A stretch of DNA of 64,000 bases. Origin: Actinomadura madurae (lineage in GTDB: Bacteria > Actinomycetota > Actinomycetes > Streptosporangiales > Streptosporangiaceae). Under the pieces are notes generated by a model. The model had not been told where the DNA came from. It searched no databases and saw nothing but the letters and a program-made list of their open reading frames with translations. The first letter of the stretch is position 1. The number at the start of each line of letters is the position of its first letter. Below, one piece after another: positions 50,105 to 59,252 of this stretch. The DNA is taken from contig NZ_FOVH01000002.1 of NCBI RefSeq assembly GCF_900115095.1, forward strand, positions 248,001 to 312,000. Reading direction: 5' to 3'. Both the position numbers and the translations under genes were made by a program.

Positions 50105-50253
50105 GCTCATTTCCTACCCCATCACGCACGGTGAGGATGTCGTTTCCCGCACGCTGCGCGGACGGCCTTCGGCGCGTCGCGGGCGAACCGGGATTAAACT
50201 CGGAACGGCCCGAGCCGGGGGAGCCCGGTCTCCAACGGAGGAGTTGAAAACGA

Positions 50254-52170
50254 GTGAGCCTGCTGGAGTCGATCACAGGTCCCGATGACCTCAAACGACT
50301 GGACGCCGCTCAACTGTCTCGGCTCGCGGAGGAGATCCGCGAGTTCCTCGTCCAGGCGGTCTCCAAGACCGGCGGGCACCTGGGGCCCAACCTGGGCGCG
50401 GTCGAACTGACGATCGCGCTGCACCGGGTCTTCGACTCGCCGCACGACAAGATCCTCTTCGACACCGGCCACCAGGCCTACGTGCACAAGATGCTCACCG
50501 GCCGCCACGACTTCGACCTGCTGCGCAAGCGCGGCGGCCTGTCGGGGTACCCGAGCCGGGCCGAGTCCGAGCACGACATCATCGAGAACTCGCACGCCTC
50601 CACCGCGCTGTCGTACGCCGACGGGTTCGCCAAGGCTTTCCAGCTGCGCGGCGAGGACGACCGGGCCGTCGTCGCGGTCGTCGGTGACGGCGCGCTGACC
50701 GGCGGCATGTGCTGGGAGGCGCTGAACAACATCGCGGCCGGCGTCGACCGTCCCGTCATCATCGTCGTGAACGACAACGGCCGGTCGTACTCGCCGACCA
50801 TCGGCGGCCTGGCCTCCCACCTGGCCGACCTGCGCGTCACCCAGGGCTACGAGAACGCGCTCGACCTCATCAAGAAGACGGTGCCGCGCGCCCCGGTGGT
50901 GGGGAATCTCACCTACGAGGCGCTGCACGGCATCAAGAAGGGCCTCAAGGACGTCCTCCAGCCGCAGGCCATGTTCGAGGACCTCGGCATGAAGTACGTC
51001 GGTCCGATCGACGGCCACGACGCGGACGCCGTCGAGCGCGCCCTGCGCCGGGCCCGCGGGTTCGGCCGTCCGGTCATCGTGCACTGCATCACCACCAAGG
51101 GGCGCGGCTACGCCCCGGCCGAGAACGACACCGAGGACTGCATGCACGGCGGCGGCGCGTTCGACCCCGCCACCGGCAAGTTCGTCACCAAGAAGGGCGG
51201 CCCCGCCTGGACGAAGGTGTTCGGCGAGGAGATGGTCGCGATCGGGCGGGAGCGCCGCGACGTCGTCGGCATCACCGCGGCGATGCTCTACCCGACCGGG
51301 CTCGCGCCGTTCGCCGAGGCGTTCCCGGACCGCATCTTCGACGTCGGCATCGCCGAGCAGCACGCCGTCACGTCCGCGACGGGCCTCGCGATGGCCGGCA
51401 TGCACCCGGTCGTGGCCGTGTACGCGACGTTCCTCAACCGCGCGTTCGACCAGGTCCTCATGGACACCGCGCTGCACCGGCAGCCGGTCACGTTCGCCTT
51501 GGACCGCTCCGGCGTGACCGGCGACGACGGCGCCAGCCACAACGGCATGTGGGACATGTCGATCCTGCAGCTCGTCCCGGGCATGCGGATCGCCGTCCCG
51601 CGCGACGGCGCCCGGCTGCGCGAGCTGCTGCGCGAGTGCGTCGCGGTCTCCGACGGCCCCACCGCGATCCGCTACCCGAAGGGCCCCGCCGCCGAGGACA
51701 TCGAGGCGATCGGCAAGGCCGGCGAGATGGACGTGCTGGCCCGTCACGACGGCTCCAACGGCACCCGCGTCCTGCTGGTCGCGGCGGGCTCGATGGCGAC
51801 CCCCGCGGTCGAGGCGGCCGAGCTGGTCGCCGCGCAGGGCATCGGCGTCACGGTCGTCGACCCGCGCTGGGTGAAGCCGCTCGACCCGGCGCTGCTCGAC
51901 CTCGCCCGCGAGCATGCGATGGTCGCCGTCGCCGAGGACAACGGCCGCACCGGCGCCGTCGGCGACGCCGTGGCCCGGCTGCTGCGCGACGCCGGGGTGG
52001 ACGCCCCGCTCCGCACGTTCGGCATCCCGCAGGAGTTCCTCGACCACGCGTCCCGGGGCGAGATCCTCTCCGACATCGGCCTCACCCCGCAGGCCCTCGC
52101 CCGCGACCTCACCGAGTACGTTTCCCGCATCACCGCGACGGAGACGCACGCGCCCGCGACGTCCGACTGA
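50254..52170 (+). CDS. dxs: 1-deoxy-D-xylulose-5-phosphate synthase
   Basis: A 638-residue thiamine-diphosphate enzyme making DXP from pyruvate and glyceraldehyde-3-phosphate, the entry and main control step of the MEP isoprenoid pathway. It shows [20 protein letters not shown], the ThDP motif [31 protein letters not shown] and the transketolase-like [20 protein letters not shown]. Start GTG 50254 with GGAGGAG upstream; TAAACT at 50195-50200 is a possible -10. It supplies precursors for the hopanoid operon at 20.6-27.8 kb and for all other isoprenoids. Confidence 0.97.
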   Translation: MSLLESITGPDDLKRLDAAQLSRLAEEIREFLVQAVSKTGGHLGPNLGAVELTIALHRVFDSPHDKILFDTGHQAYVHKMLTGRHDFDLLRKRGGLSGYPSRAESEHDIIENSHASTALSYADGFAKAFQLRGEDDRAVVAVVGDGALTGGMCWEALNNIAAGVDRPVIIVVNDNGRSYSPTIGGLASHLADLRVTQGYENALDLIKKTVPRAPVVGNLTYEALHGIKKGLKDVLQPQAMFEDLGMKYVGPIDGHDADAVERALRRARGFGRPVIVHCITTKGRGYAPAENDTEDCMHGGGAFDPATGKFVTKKGGPAWTKVFGEEMVAIGRERRDVVGITAAMLYPTGLAPFAEAFPDRIFDVGIAEQHAVTSATGLAMAGMHPVVAVYATFLNRAFDQVLMDTALHRQPVTFALDRSGVTGDDGASHNGMWDMSILQLVPGMRIAVPRDGARLRELLRECVAVSDGPTAIRYPKGPAAEDIEAIGKAGEMDVLARHDGSNGTRVLLVAAGSMATPAVEAAELVAAQGIGVTVVDPRWVKPLDPALLDLAREHAMVAVAEDNGRTGAVGDAVARLLRDAGVDAPLRTFGIPQEFLDHASRGEILSDIGLTPQALARDLTEYVSRITATETHAPATSD

Positions 52171-52201
52171 GCCGGGCGCCCGCGGGTCAGGCGTCCACGG
52201 G

Positions 52202-52567
52202 TCAGGCGCCCTCGGCCGAGAGCAGCTGCCAGAAGTGGGTGATGGACGCGGCGGACGTGCCGAGCTCGCGTCCCGAGTACGTCCATCGCCCGCGCAGGCA
52301 CCAGGGGCGCCCGGCGCCGTCCTGGACGTAGACCTGGAGCGGGAAGCAGGCGTCGTGCGCGCGGATGACGCCCGTGGGGTCGACCGAGGGGTCGAGCCTG
52401 GGCTCGCCCTCGCACCGCACGCCCATGACGGACGTGCGCGGATCCTGGCGCAGGAGTCCCTGGGTCAGGTCGTACACGAGTACGGACACGTAGTCGGGGC
52501 CCAGCCACCTGAGGTCGGGGACCGTCTCGGGTGGAGGGAACCCGTACAGTTCTGGACCGCCGGTCAC
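52202..52567 (-). CDS. Hypothetical protein
   Basis: A 121-residue soluble protein (start TGGPELYGFPPPETVPDLRWLGPDYVSVL, shown by its ELYGFPPPE segment). It contains YVSVLVYDLTQGLLRQDPRT, GRPWCLRGRWTYSGRELGTS and ITHFWQLLSAEGA. I do not recognise the family. A TACGGT hexamer (52580-52575, minus) lies exactly 7 nt before the GTG at 52567, so I start there and infer a leaderless mRNA; a GTG at 52576 overlaps the hexamer. It is convergent with dxs. Confidence 0.6.
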   Translation of the reverse strand: MTGGPELYGFPPPETVPDLRWLGPDYVSVLVYDLTQGLLRQDPRTSVMGVRCEGEPRLDPSVDPTGVIRAHDACFPLQVYVQDGAGRPWCLRGRWTYSGRELGTSAASITHFWQLLSAEGA

Positions 52568-52637
52568 ACGCCGCACCGTAGCGCCCGCGTCACATGTCCG
52601 TCACTAGTTTCTCGGCGGGATCTTTACAGAGGACCAA

Positions 52638-53984
52638 TCACTCGCCGCGGCAGGCGGACGTCATCGCCTCCCAGCGCGCCAGCTTGACCCGCTCGCCGCG
52701 GTCGAGGCTCTCGCCGAGCGCGATCTCGGCGGCGTCCAGCTTGAGCCAGTCGTCGTAGGTGACGACGCGCAGGCCCCGCGACTCCAGCAGCTCCTCGATC
52801 GTGTGCTTCGGCGCGGTCTCGGTTCCGGCGAGATCGTCCAGGAGGTTGCGGACGGTCTCGGCGGCGTCGGACTTGTTGGTCCCGACGACGCCCGTCGGCC
52901 CGCGCTTGATCCAGCCCGCGACGTACTCGCGGGGGACGGGCGCGCCGTCCGGGCCGGTGATCCGCCCGCCCTCGTTCGGGACGACGAAGGAGCGCTCGTC
53001 GAACGGGACGCCCTCCAGCGGAACGCTCTGGTAGCCGACCGACCGCAGCACCATGCCGACGGGGAGCGTCTCGAACTCGCCGGTGCCGGTGACGCGGCCC
53101 GACTCGTCCAGCCGGGTCCGCTCCAGCCGCAGGCCCTCGACCCGGTCGGTGCCGAGGATCTCGGCGGGGGCGCGCCAGAACCGCACGTCGATGTGGCGGG
53201 GGCGGCCGGCGGCCGGCTCGCCCGTCCAGCCGTTCAGGACCTTGATGTTGCCGCGGACGTGCCGGTCGTTCTCGGCCAGCTCGGCGCTCGCCGGGTCGAG
53301 GTCCATGTCGGCGGGGTCGACGTGGATGGTCGCGTTCGGCAGCTCGCCGAGCTCGCGGGCCTCCTTGGTGGTGAACTTCGCCTGCGCCGGGCCGCGCCGC
53401 CCGATCATGTGCACGCGCCTGACCCGGCTCCGCGACAGCGCCTCGATGACCTGCTCGGGGACGTCGGTCTCGCGCAGCTCGCCGGCCGTCTTGGCGAGGA
53501 TCCGGACCACGTCCACGGCGACGTTCCCGACGCCGATCACCGCGACCTCCTCCACGGACAGGTCGAACTCGTGGTCGGCGGCGTCGGGGTGCCCGCAGTA
53601 CCAGTTGACGAAGTCGGTGGCGGCGATGCTGCCGGGCAGGTCCTCGCCCGGGATGCGCATGTGCCGGTCGACCATCGCGCCGGTGGAGTAGACGACGGCG
53701 TCGTAGCAGTCCAGCAGGTCGGCGCGGGTGAGGTCGCGGCCGAGCTCGACGCAGCCGAAGAACCGGACGCCCGGGTTCTCCAGCACCCGCTGCAGGTACC
53801 GGGCGATCGACTTGATCGACTTGTGGTCGGGCGCGACGCCGTAGCGGACCAGTCCGTAGGGGGTCGGCAGCCGGTCGAACACGTCCACCCGGACGTCCCC
53901 GCCGGTCTGCTTGACGAGTGCTTCGGCGGCGTAGATCCCCGCCGGGCCGGACCCGATCACCGCGACGCGCGCTGGAGAAGCCAT
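52638..53984 (-). CDS. fprA: Ferredoxin-NADP+ reductase, adrenodoxin-reductase type
   Basis: A 448-residue flavoprotein of the FprA/adrenodoxin reductase family that moves electrons between NADPH and ferredoxins, for example for cytochromes P450. The FAD fold is RVAVIGSGPAGIYAAEALVK, followed by RLPTPYGLVRYGVAPDHKSIK. The NADP fold is VAVIGVGNVAVDVVRILAKT, and the C-terminal conserved block is YVAGWIKRGPTGVVGTNKSD. The ATG at 53984 is chosen from three nearby starts (also ATG 53993, GTG 54002), since CACAAT lies 7 nt before it. No ferredoxin gene is adjacent. Confidence 0.92.
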   Translation of the reverse strand: MASPARVAVIGSGPAGIYAAEALVKQTGGDVRVDVFDRLPTPYGLVRYGVAPDHKSIKSIARYLQRVLENPGVRFFGCVELGRDLTRADLLDCYDAVVYSTGAMVDRHMRIPGEDLPGSIAATDFVNWYCGHPDAADHEFDLSVEEVAVIGVGNVAVDVVRILAKTAGELRETDVPEQVIEALSRSRVRRVHMIGRRGPAQAKFTTKEARELGELPNATIHVDPADMDLDPASAELAENDRHVRGNIKVLNGWTGEPAAGRPRHIDVRFWRAPAEILGTDRVEGLRLERTRLDESGRVTGTGEFETLPVGMVLRSVGYQSVPLEGVPFDERSFVVPNEGGRITGPDGAPVPREYVAGWIKRGPTGVVGTNKSDAAETVRNLLDDLAGTETAPKHTIEELLESRGLRVVTYDDWLKLDAAEIALGESLDRGERVKLARWEAMTSACRGE

Positions 53985-54053
53985 GCGGGTCATTGTGCCC
54001 ACCCGCCGGTCAAAAGGACACCGTGACCCCCCTCACGGGTGGGTCGGGCGGCG

Positions 54054-55538
54054 TCAGGACTTGTAGGCGACGGGCCCTTCGCGGCCCAGCCGGCTCCGCC
54101 GGTAGCCGTAGGCGGCGTAGATGACGATGCCGATGCCCATCCAGGCCAGGAACCGCAGCCACGTCTCCACCGGGAGGTTGATCATCACGAACAGGCAGGC
54201 GAGCACCGACAGGATCGGGATGACCGGGACCCAGGGCGTGCGGAAGGCGCGCGGCAGGTCGGGGCGGGTCTTGCGCAGGATCATGACGCCGATGGAGACG
54301 ACGAGGAACGCGAACAGGGTGCCGATGTTGACCAGCTCGGCGAGCTCGGCCAGCGGGATGAACCCGGCGAGCACCGCGACGACCACGCCCATGATGACCG
54401 TCGAGCGGTACGGGGTGCCGAACCGCGGGTGGACGACCGACAGCCAGCGCGGCAGCAGGCCGTCCCGTCCCATGGCGAAGAAGATGCGGCTCTGCCCGAG
54501 CAGCAGGATCAGCACGACGGTGGTGAGGCCGATGACGGCGCCTACGCTGATGAACGTCGAGAAGACGGGGTGGCCGACCGCCTTGAACGCGTCGGCCAGC
54601 GGCGCCTCGTCGCTCAGCTCCTTGTAGTTCTGCATTCCCGCGACGACGGTGGCCACCGCCGCGTACAGGACGGCCGTGATGATGAGGGAGCCGATGAGCC
54701 CGATCGGCAGGTCCCGCTGCGGGCGGCGCGCCTCCTCGGCGGCGGTCGCCACGACGTCGAACCCGATGTAGGCGAAGAACACGATGGCGACGGCGGCGAA
54801 GATGCCGGGCCAGCCGAAGCTGACCGGAGCGCTCCCGAAGATCACCTGGACCAGCGGCGCCTTGAGGCCCTCCACGTCCGGGGTCGGCTCGGACGGCGGG
54901 ATGAACGGGTCGTAGTTGGCGCCGGTGATGAAGAACAGCCCGGCGAAGATCACCAGCAGCACCACGGCGACCTTGATCGCGACGACCACCGCGTTGACCC
55001 GCGAGGAGATCTTGACGCCGAGCACGAGCAGCCCGGTGACCAGCAGCACGAGGACGATGGCGGGGACGTTGACCGTCCCGCCCTCGCCGGGCGGCGCGGC
55101 GATGGCGTCGGGCACCGTGATGCCGATGTCGTCCAGCAGCGCGGCGAAGTACCCCGACCAGCCGACCGACACGACCGCCGCGCCGAGCGCCATCTCCAGG
55201 ATGAGGTCCCAGCCGATGATCCAGGCGGGGAACTCGCCGAGCGTGGCGTAGGAGAACGTGTAGGCCGAGCCGGCGACCGGGACGGTCGAGGCGAACTCGG
55301 CGTAGCAGAGCGCCGCGAGCCCGCAGACCACGGCGGCGAGGATGAACGACAGGGCGACCGCCGGACCGGCCTTGTCCTTGGCGACCTGCCCGGTGAGGAC
55401 GAAGATGCCGGTGCCGATGATGACGCCGACGCCGAAGACGGTGAGGTCGAGCGCGGACAGTGCCCGCCGGAGCCGGTGCGCGGGCTCCTCGGTGTCCTGG
55501 ATCGACTGCTCGACCGACTTCGTGCGCAGCAGGTTCAT
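54054..55538 (-). CDS. APC-family cationic amino acid permease
   Basis: A 494-residue transporter with about 12-13 helices. The N-terminal motif LTVFGVGVIIGTGIFVLTGQV carries the GxG(I/V)IGTGIF signature of the APC/CAT family, and later FFAYIGFDVVATAAEEARRPQRDLP is the conserved helix 6-loop block, given by its GFDVVATAAEEARRPQ part. The short C-terminus (AYGYRRSRLGREGPVAYKS) is typical of YfnA/CAT-like proteins. The substrate is probably a cationic or other amino acid. ATG 55538 is at the conserved NLLRTKSVEQ start. A GCCCATATG sequence near 55583 upstream recalls the ArsR-site core at 31.85 kb. Confidence 0.9.
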   Translation of the reverse strand: MNLLRTKSVEQSIQDTEEPAHRLRRALSALDLTVFGVGVIIGTGIFVLTGQVAKDKAGPAVALSFILAAVVCGLAALCYAEFASTVPVAGSAYTFSYATLGEFPAWIIGWDLILEMALGAAVVSVGWSGYFAALLDDIGITVPDAIAAPPGEGGTVNVPAIVLVLLVTGLLVLGVKISSRVNAVVVAIKVAVVLLVIFAGLFFITGANYDPFIPPSEPTPDVEGLKAPLVQVIFGSAPVSFGWPGIFAAVAIVFFAYIGFDVVATAAEEARRPQRDLPIGLIGSLIITAVLYAAVATVVAGMQNYKELSDEAPLADAFKAVGHPVFSTFISVGAVIGLTTVVLILLLGQSRIFFAMGRDGLLPRWLSVVHPRFGTPYRSTVIMGVVVAVLAGFIPLAELAELVNIGTLFAFLVVSIGVMILRKTRPDLPRAFRTPWVPVIPILSVLACLFVMINLPVETWLRFLAWMGIGIVIYAAYGYRRSRLGREGPVAYKS

Positions 55539-55651
55539 CCTCGGCGCCCCCTCGCGTCGCGGTGGCATTCGTCCCGTCGCCGTATGCCCATATGTGCGCG
55601 TCTTATGATCAGCCGAAACGCCGTCCCGTCCATGACCTGGGGAAATGCCGG

Positions 55652-55689
55652 GAAAGAGGCGTTCCGGCGGTGCGCGGAACGCCTCTTTC
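55652..55689. terminator. Perfect 15-bp stem terminator of the FadB-like gene
   Basis: GAAAGAGGCGTTCCG (55652-55666) and CGGAACGCCTCTTTC (55675-55689) pair perfectly over an 8-nt loop. It lies 19 bp past the FadB-like stop. There is no T-tract, as usual for actinomycete terminators, though the stem base is AAAG/CTTT. Confidence 0.8.
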
Positions 55690-55707
55690 GCGGGGGAGCG
55701 GGCGGGG

Positions 55708-57795
55708 TCAGGCGGGAAGGGAGGCGACCCCCGGCTCCAGGAAGCGGCGGCCGGTCACCTTCTCCGCGACGCCCGACCTGTCCAGGTACGGGGTGATGCC
55801 GCCGAGGTGGAACGGCCAGCCGGCGCCGAGGATCATGCACAGGTCGATGTCCTCGGGGGCCGCGACGACGCCCTCGTCCAGCATGATGCGGATCTCGTCG
55901 GCGAGCGCGGCGAGCGCCCGGTCCAGGACCTGCTCCTCGCTGGACGGGCTCGTCCCGCCCGCGAAGATCTCCACGACCTCGGGGTCGAGGGTGAAGTCGG
56001 GCAGGTACACGCCGCCCTTGCCGGCCGCGACCATCTTCGCGAGGTCGTCCGACAGCGGGAACCGGTCCGGGAACGCGGCGTGCAGGGTCTCGTTGACGTG
56101 CAGCGCGATCGCCGGGCCGACGAGCCCCATCAGCACGAACGGCGGCATCGGCAGGCCCAGCGGGGCGGCGGCGCGCTCGGCCACCTCGATCGGCGTGCCC
56201 TCGTCCACCGTCCTGACGATCTCGGCGAGCAGGCGCAGCAGGACGCGGTTGACGACGAACGCCGGGGCGTCCTTGACCAGCACGCACGACTTCTTCAGCG
56301 CCTTGCCGGTCGCGAACGCGGTGGCGAGCGCCGCGTCATCGGTCCGCTCGCCCCGGACGATCTCCAGCAGCGGCAGGACGGCGACCGGGTTGAAGAAGTG
56401 GAACCCGACGACGCGCTCGGGGTGCCTCAGCTGCGACGCCATCTCGCCGACCGACAGCGACGAGGTGTTGGTCGCGAGGACGCAGTCGGCCGAGACGTAC
56501 TCCTCGACCTCGGCGAACACCTTCTGCTTGACCGACATCTCCTCGAACACGGCCTCGATGACGAAGTCGGCGTCGGCGAACGCGTCCTTGGTCAGCGAAC
56601 CGGAGATGAGCGCCTTGAGGCGGTTGGCCTTGTCGGGGGAGACGCGGCCCTTGCCCAGCAGCTTGTCGATCTCGCCGTGCGCGTAGCCGACGCCCCTGTC
56701 CAGGCGTTCCTGGTCGAGGTCGGTCAGCACGACCGGCACCTCCAGGCGGCGCGCGAACAGCAGCGCGAGCTGCGAGGCCATCAGGCCCGCGCCCACCACG
56801 CCGACCTTGGTGACCGGCCGGGCGAGGGCCTTGTCCGGCGCCCCGGCGGGCTTCTTCGCGCGCTTCTGGGTCAGGTCGAACGCGTACAGGCCGGCCCGCA
56901 GCTCGTCGCTCATGATGAGGTCGGCCAGGGCCTCGTCCTCGGCGGCGAAGCCCTCGTCGCGGGTGCGGTCCTTGGCGGCGCCGATCAAGTCCAGGGCGCG
57001 CGTGTAGGACGGCGCGGCGCCGTGCAGCTTGCCGTCGACGTTCCAGCGCGCCATCGCGACGGCGTCGTCCCACGCCTTGCCCCGGTCGACCTCGGGCCGG
57101 CGGACGGTGATCTCGCCGTTCAACACGCGGGCCGTCCAGGCGAGCGACTCCTCCAGGAAGTCGGCCGAGTCGAAGATCGCGTCGGCGATGCCCAGCTCGA
57201 ACGCCTGCCCGCCCTTCAGCATCCGGTTCTGCGCGAGCGGGTTGTCGATGACGACCGTGAGCGCCTTCTCCGCGCCGATCAGGTTCGGCAGCAGGTACGT
57301 CCCGCCCCAGCCGGGCACCAGCCCGAGGAACGTCTCGGGCAGCGCGAACGCCGGGACGCCGGCCGAGATCGTCCGGTAGGTGCAGTGCAGCCCGATCTCG
57401 ACGCCGCCGCCCATCGCCGCGCCGTTGTAGTAGGCGAACGACGGGACGACCAGCTCGCCGAGCCGCCGGAACACGTCGTGGCCCAGCCTGCCGATCGCGG
57501 CGGCGTCCTCGCGCCTCCGGACCAGCGGGACGCCCTTGAGGTCGGCGCCGACGGCGAAGATGAACGGCTTCCCGGTGACGCCCACCGCGGCGATGTCGTC
57601 GCGTCCGGCGACCGTGTCGATCGCGGCGTCCAGCTCGGCGAGCCCGTTCGGGCCGAACGTGTTCGGCCTGGTGTGGTCGTGCCCGTTGTCGAGCGTGATG
57701 AGCGCGAGCGTCCCCGCGCCGTAGGGAAGCGTGACGTCACGGACGTACGCGTGCGTGACGACCTCGTCCGCGAACAGTTCTCCCAGCCCACTCAT
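55708..57795 (-). CDS. FadB-like enoyl-CoA hydratase / 3-hydroxyacyl-CoA dehydrogenase
   Basis: A 695-residue bifunctional beta-oxidation enzyme. The N-terminal crotonase part (about 1-300) has FAVGADLKGVPL, YYNGAAMGGGVEIGLHCTYR and GLVPGWGGTYLLPNL. The NAD-binding dehydrogenase starts KVGVVGAGLMASQLALLFAR, with the catalytic His region VVGFHFFNPVAVLPLLEIV and the C-terminal domain VNRVLLRLLAEIVRTVDEGT. It hydrates enoyl-CoA and oxidises the hydroxyacyl-CoA. ATG 57795 lies 47 bp after the thiolase stop, and the two form a FadA-FadB-like operon. The gap contains a palindromic repeat. Confidence 0.93.
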   Translation of the reverse strand: MSGLGELFADEVVTHAYVRDVTLPYGAGTLALITLDNGHDHTRPNTFGPNGLAELDAAIDTVAGRDDIAAVGVTGKPFIFAVGADLKGVPLVRRREDAAAIGRLGHDVFRRLGELVVPSFAYYNGAAMGGGVEIGLHCTYRTISAGVPAFALPETFLGLVPGWGGTYLLPNLIGAEKALTVVIDNPLAQNRMLKGGQAFELGIADAIFDSADFLEESLAWTARVLNGEITVRRPEVDRGKAWDDAVAMARWNVDGKLHGAAPSYTRALDLIGAAKDRTRDEGFAAEDEALADLIMSDELRAGLYAFDLTQKRAKKPAGAPDKALARPVTKVGVVGAGLMASQLALLFARRLEVPVVLTDLDQERLDRGVGYAHGEIDKLLGKGRVSPDKANRLKALISGSLTKDAFADADFVIEAVFEEMSVKQKVFAEVEEYVSADCVLATNTSSLSVGEMASQLRHPERVVGFHFFNPVAVLPLLEIVRGERTDDAALATAFATGKALKKSCVLVKDAPAFVVNRVLLRLLAEIVRTVDEGTPIEVAERAAAPLGLPMPPFVLMGLVGPAIALHVNETLHAAFPDRFPLSDDLAKMVAAGKGGVYLPDFTLDPEVVEIFAGGTSPSSEEQVLDRALAALADEIRIMLDEGVVAAPEDIDLCMILGAGWPFHLGGITPYLDRSGVAEKVTGRRFLEPGVASLPA

Positions 57796-57842
57796 TTGCT
57801 TTCCGGGGGCGGTCCCCCGGACCCCCCGAACGACTCCGTCGC
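57796..57842. repeat. Palindromic GC repeat between thiolase and FadB-like genes
   Basis: CCGGGGG-CGGT-CCCCCGG (57803-57820) followed by ACCCCCCGAACGAC (57821-57834). It is closely related to the repeat unit found duplicated inside hpnE (minus strand of 25025-25114). Confidence 0.65.
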
Positions 57843-59081
57843 TCATTTGGTGCCCTCCCAGTTCACGTTCTCCCAGAGGACGGTCCCGCCCATGCCCATG
57901 CCCACGCACATCGTGGTCAGCCCGTACCGGACGTCCGGGCGCTCCTCGAACAGGCGGGCGAGCTGGTTCATGAGCCGGACGCCGGAGGAGGCCAGCGGAT
58001 GCCCGAGCGCGATCGCGCCGCCCCACGGGTTCACCCGCGCGTCGTCGTCGGCGATCTTGAAGTGCTCCAGGAACGCGAGCACCTGCACGGCGAACGCCTC
58101 GTTGATCTCGATCAGGCCGATGTCGTCCATGGTCAGCGCGTTGCGGGCGAGCAACCGCTCGGTGGCCGGGACGGGCCCGACGCCCATGACCTCGGGCTCC
58201 ACCCCGGCGAACGAGAAGTCGACCAGGCGCATCCTCGGCGTGAGGCCGAGGTCGCGGGCGACGTCCTCGGCGGCCAGCAGGCAGGCGGTGGCGCCGTCGT
58301 TCAGGCCCGCGGCGTTCCCGGCCGTGACGTTCCCGTGCACGCGGAACGGCGTCTTCAGCTTCGCGAGGTCGTCCAGCGTGGTGCCGGGCCGCGGCGGCTC
58401 GTCCTCGGTGGCGAGCCCCCAGCCCAGTGCTTCGCCCCCTTGGCTGCGCCCCGCCGCCCCCCGGTCGGCGGAGCGGATCGCGGTCGGCACGAGGTCGGGC
58501 TGGATCTTCCCGGCGGCGTAGGCGGCGGCGACCTTCCGCTGGCTGCGGACGGCGTAGGCGTCCGCGCGGTCCTTGGTGATGCCGGGGAACCGGTCGTGCA
58601 GGTTCTCCGCCGTCGAGCCCATGACCAACGCGGACGGATCGACCAGCTTGTCGGCGAGGAACCGCGGGTTCGGGTCGACGCCCTCGCCCATCGGGTGCCG
58701 TCCCATGTGCTCCACGCCGCCCGCGATGACGACGTCGTAGGAGCCGAACGAGATGCCGGCGCCGGACGTGGTCACGGCGGTCATCGCGCCCGCGCACATC
58801 CGGTCGATCGCGTAGCCCGGGACGCTCTTCGGCAGCCCGGCCAGCACGGCGGCGGACCGCCCGATGGTCAGGCCCTGGTCGCCGGTCTGGGTGGTGGCGG
58901 CGATGGCCACCTCGTCCACCCGCTCGGGCGGGAGGGACGGGTTGCGGCGCATCAGCTCGCGGATGGCGCGGACGACCATGTCGTCGGCGCGGGTCTGCGC
59001 GTACAGGCCCTTGGGGCCCGCCTTGCCGAACGGCGTGCGGACGCCGTCGACGAACACGACGTCGCGTGCGGTGCGAGGCAC
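57843..59081 (-). CDS. Acetyl-CoA acyltransferase (FadA-like thiolase)
   Basis: A 412-residue thiolase cleaving 3-ketoacyl-CoA. The nucleophile Cys is in YAIDRMCAGAMTAVTTSGAG, the His in GGAIALGHPLASSGVRLM and the second Cys in GLTTMCVGMGMGGTVLWENV. Compared with the usual RSxxKGWGLATEDEPPRP run, a segment of about 13-16 residues (ADRGAAGRSQGGEALG, DNA about 58424-58470) appears inserted near residue 205. The GTG at 59081 has GGGAGG 8 nt upstream. It is first of the FadA-FadB-like operon, divergent from the acyl-CoA ligase, with a repeated operator-like motif between. Confidence 0.93.
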   Translation of the reverse strand: MPRTARDVVFVDGVRTPFGKAGPKGLYAQTRADDMVVRAIRELMRRNPSLPPERVDEVAIAATTQTGDQGLTIGRSAAVLAGLPKSVPGYAIDRMCAGAMTAVTTSGAGISFGSYDVVIAGGVEHMGRHPMGEGVDPNPRFLADKLVDPSALVMGSTAENLHDRFPGITKDRADAYAVRSQRKVAAAYAAGKIQPDLVPTAIRSADRGAAGRSQGGEALGWGLATEDEPPRPGTTLDDLAKLKTPFRVHGNVTAGNAAGLNDGATACLLAAEDVARDLGLTPRMRLVDFSFAGVEPEVMGVGPVPATERLLARNALTMDDIGLIEINEAFAVQVLAFLEHFKIADDDARVNPWGGAIALGHPLASSGVRLMNQLARLFEERPDVRYGLTTMCVGMGMGGTVLWENVNWEGTK

Positions 59082-59125
59082 GGGATCGTCCTCCCTGCGA
59101 TGGGCTCGATGACGGTCCAGCGATG

Positions 59126-59162
59126 CTACTCGCTGGTAACTCCACATACTACTCGTCAGTAG
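59126..59162. promoter_or_regulatory. Paired CTACTCG...GTA motifs between thiolase and acyl-CoA ligase
   Basis: CTACTCGCTGGTA (59126-59138) and CTACTCGTCAGTAG (59149-59162), 23 bp apart. The second is the dyad CTACT-CGTC-AGTAG. TACT-N4-AGTA palindromes are typical of TetR-type fatty-acid repressors in actinobacteria, which fits the divergent lipid genes. No such regulator gene is in the window. Confidence 0.5.
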
Positions 59163-59252
59163 CCACTGACGGGAGTCCGGCGCCCGCAGGCGCCCTTGTT
59201 CGGTCCATGACTGATGGGTAACGTGGCTCGAAATCACCGGAGGAGGGGTACG

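Noticed and set aside
50194..52149. Long minus-strand open frame opposite dxs
   Set aside because: It mirrors dxs codon positions and has low-complexity Val/Asp/Arg/Gly content; dxs is certain.
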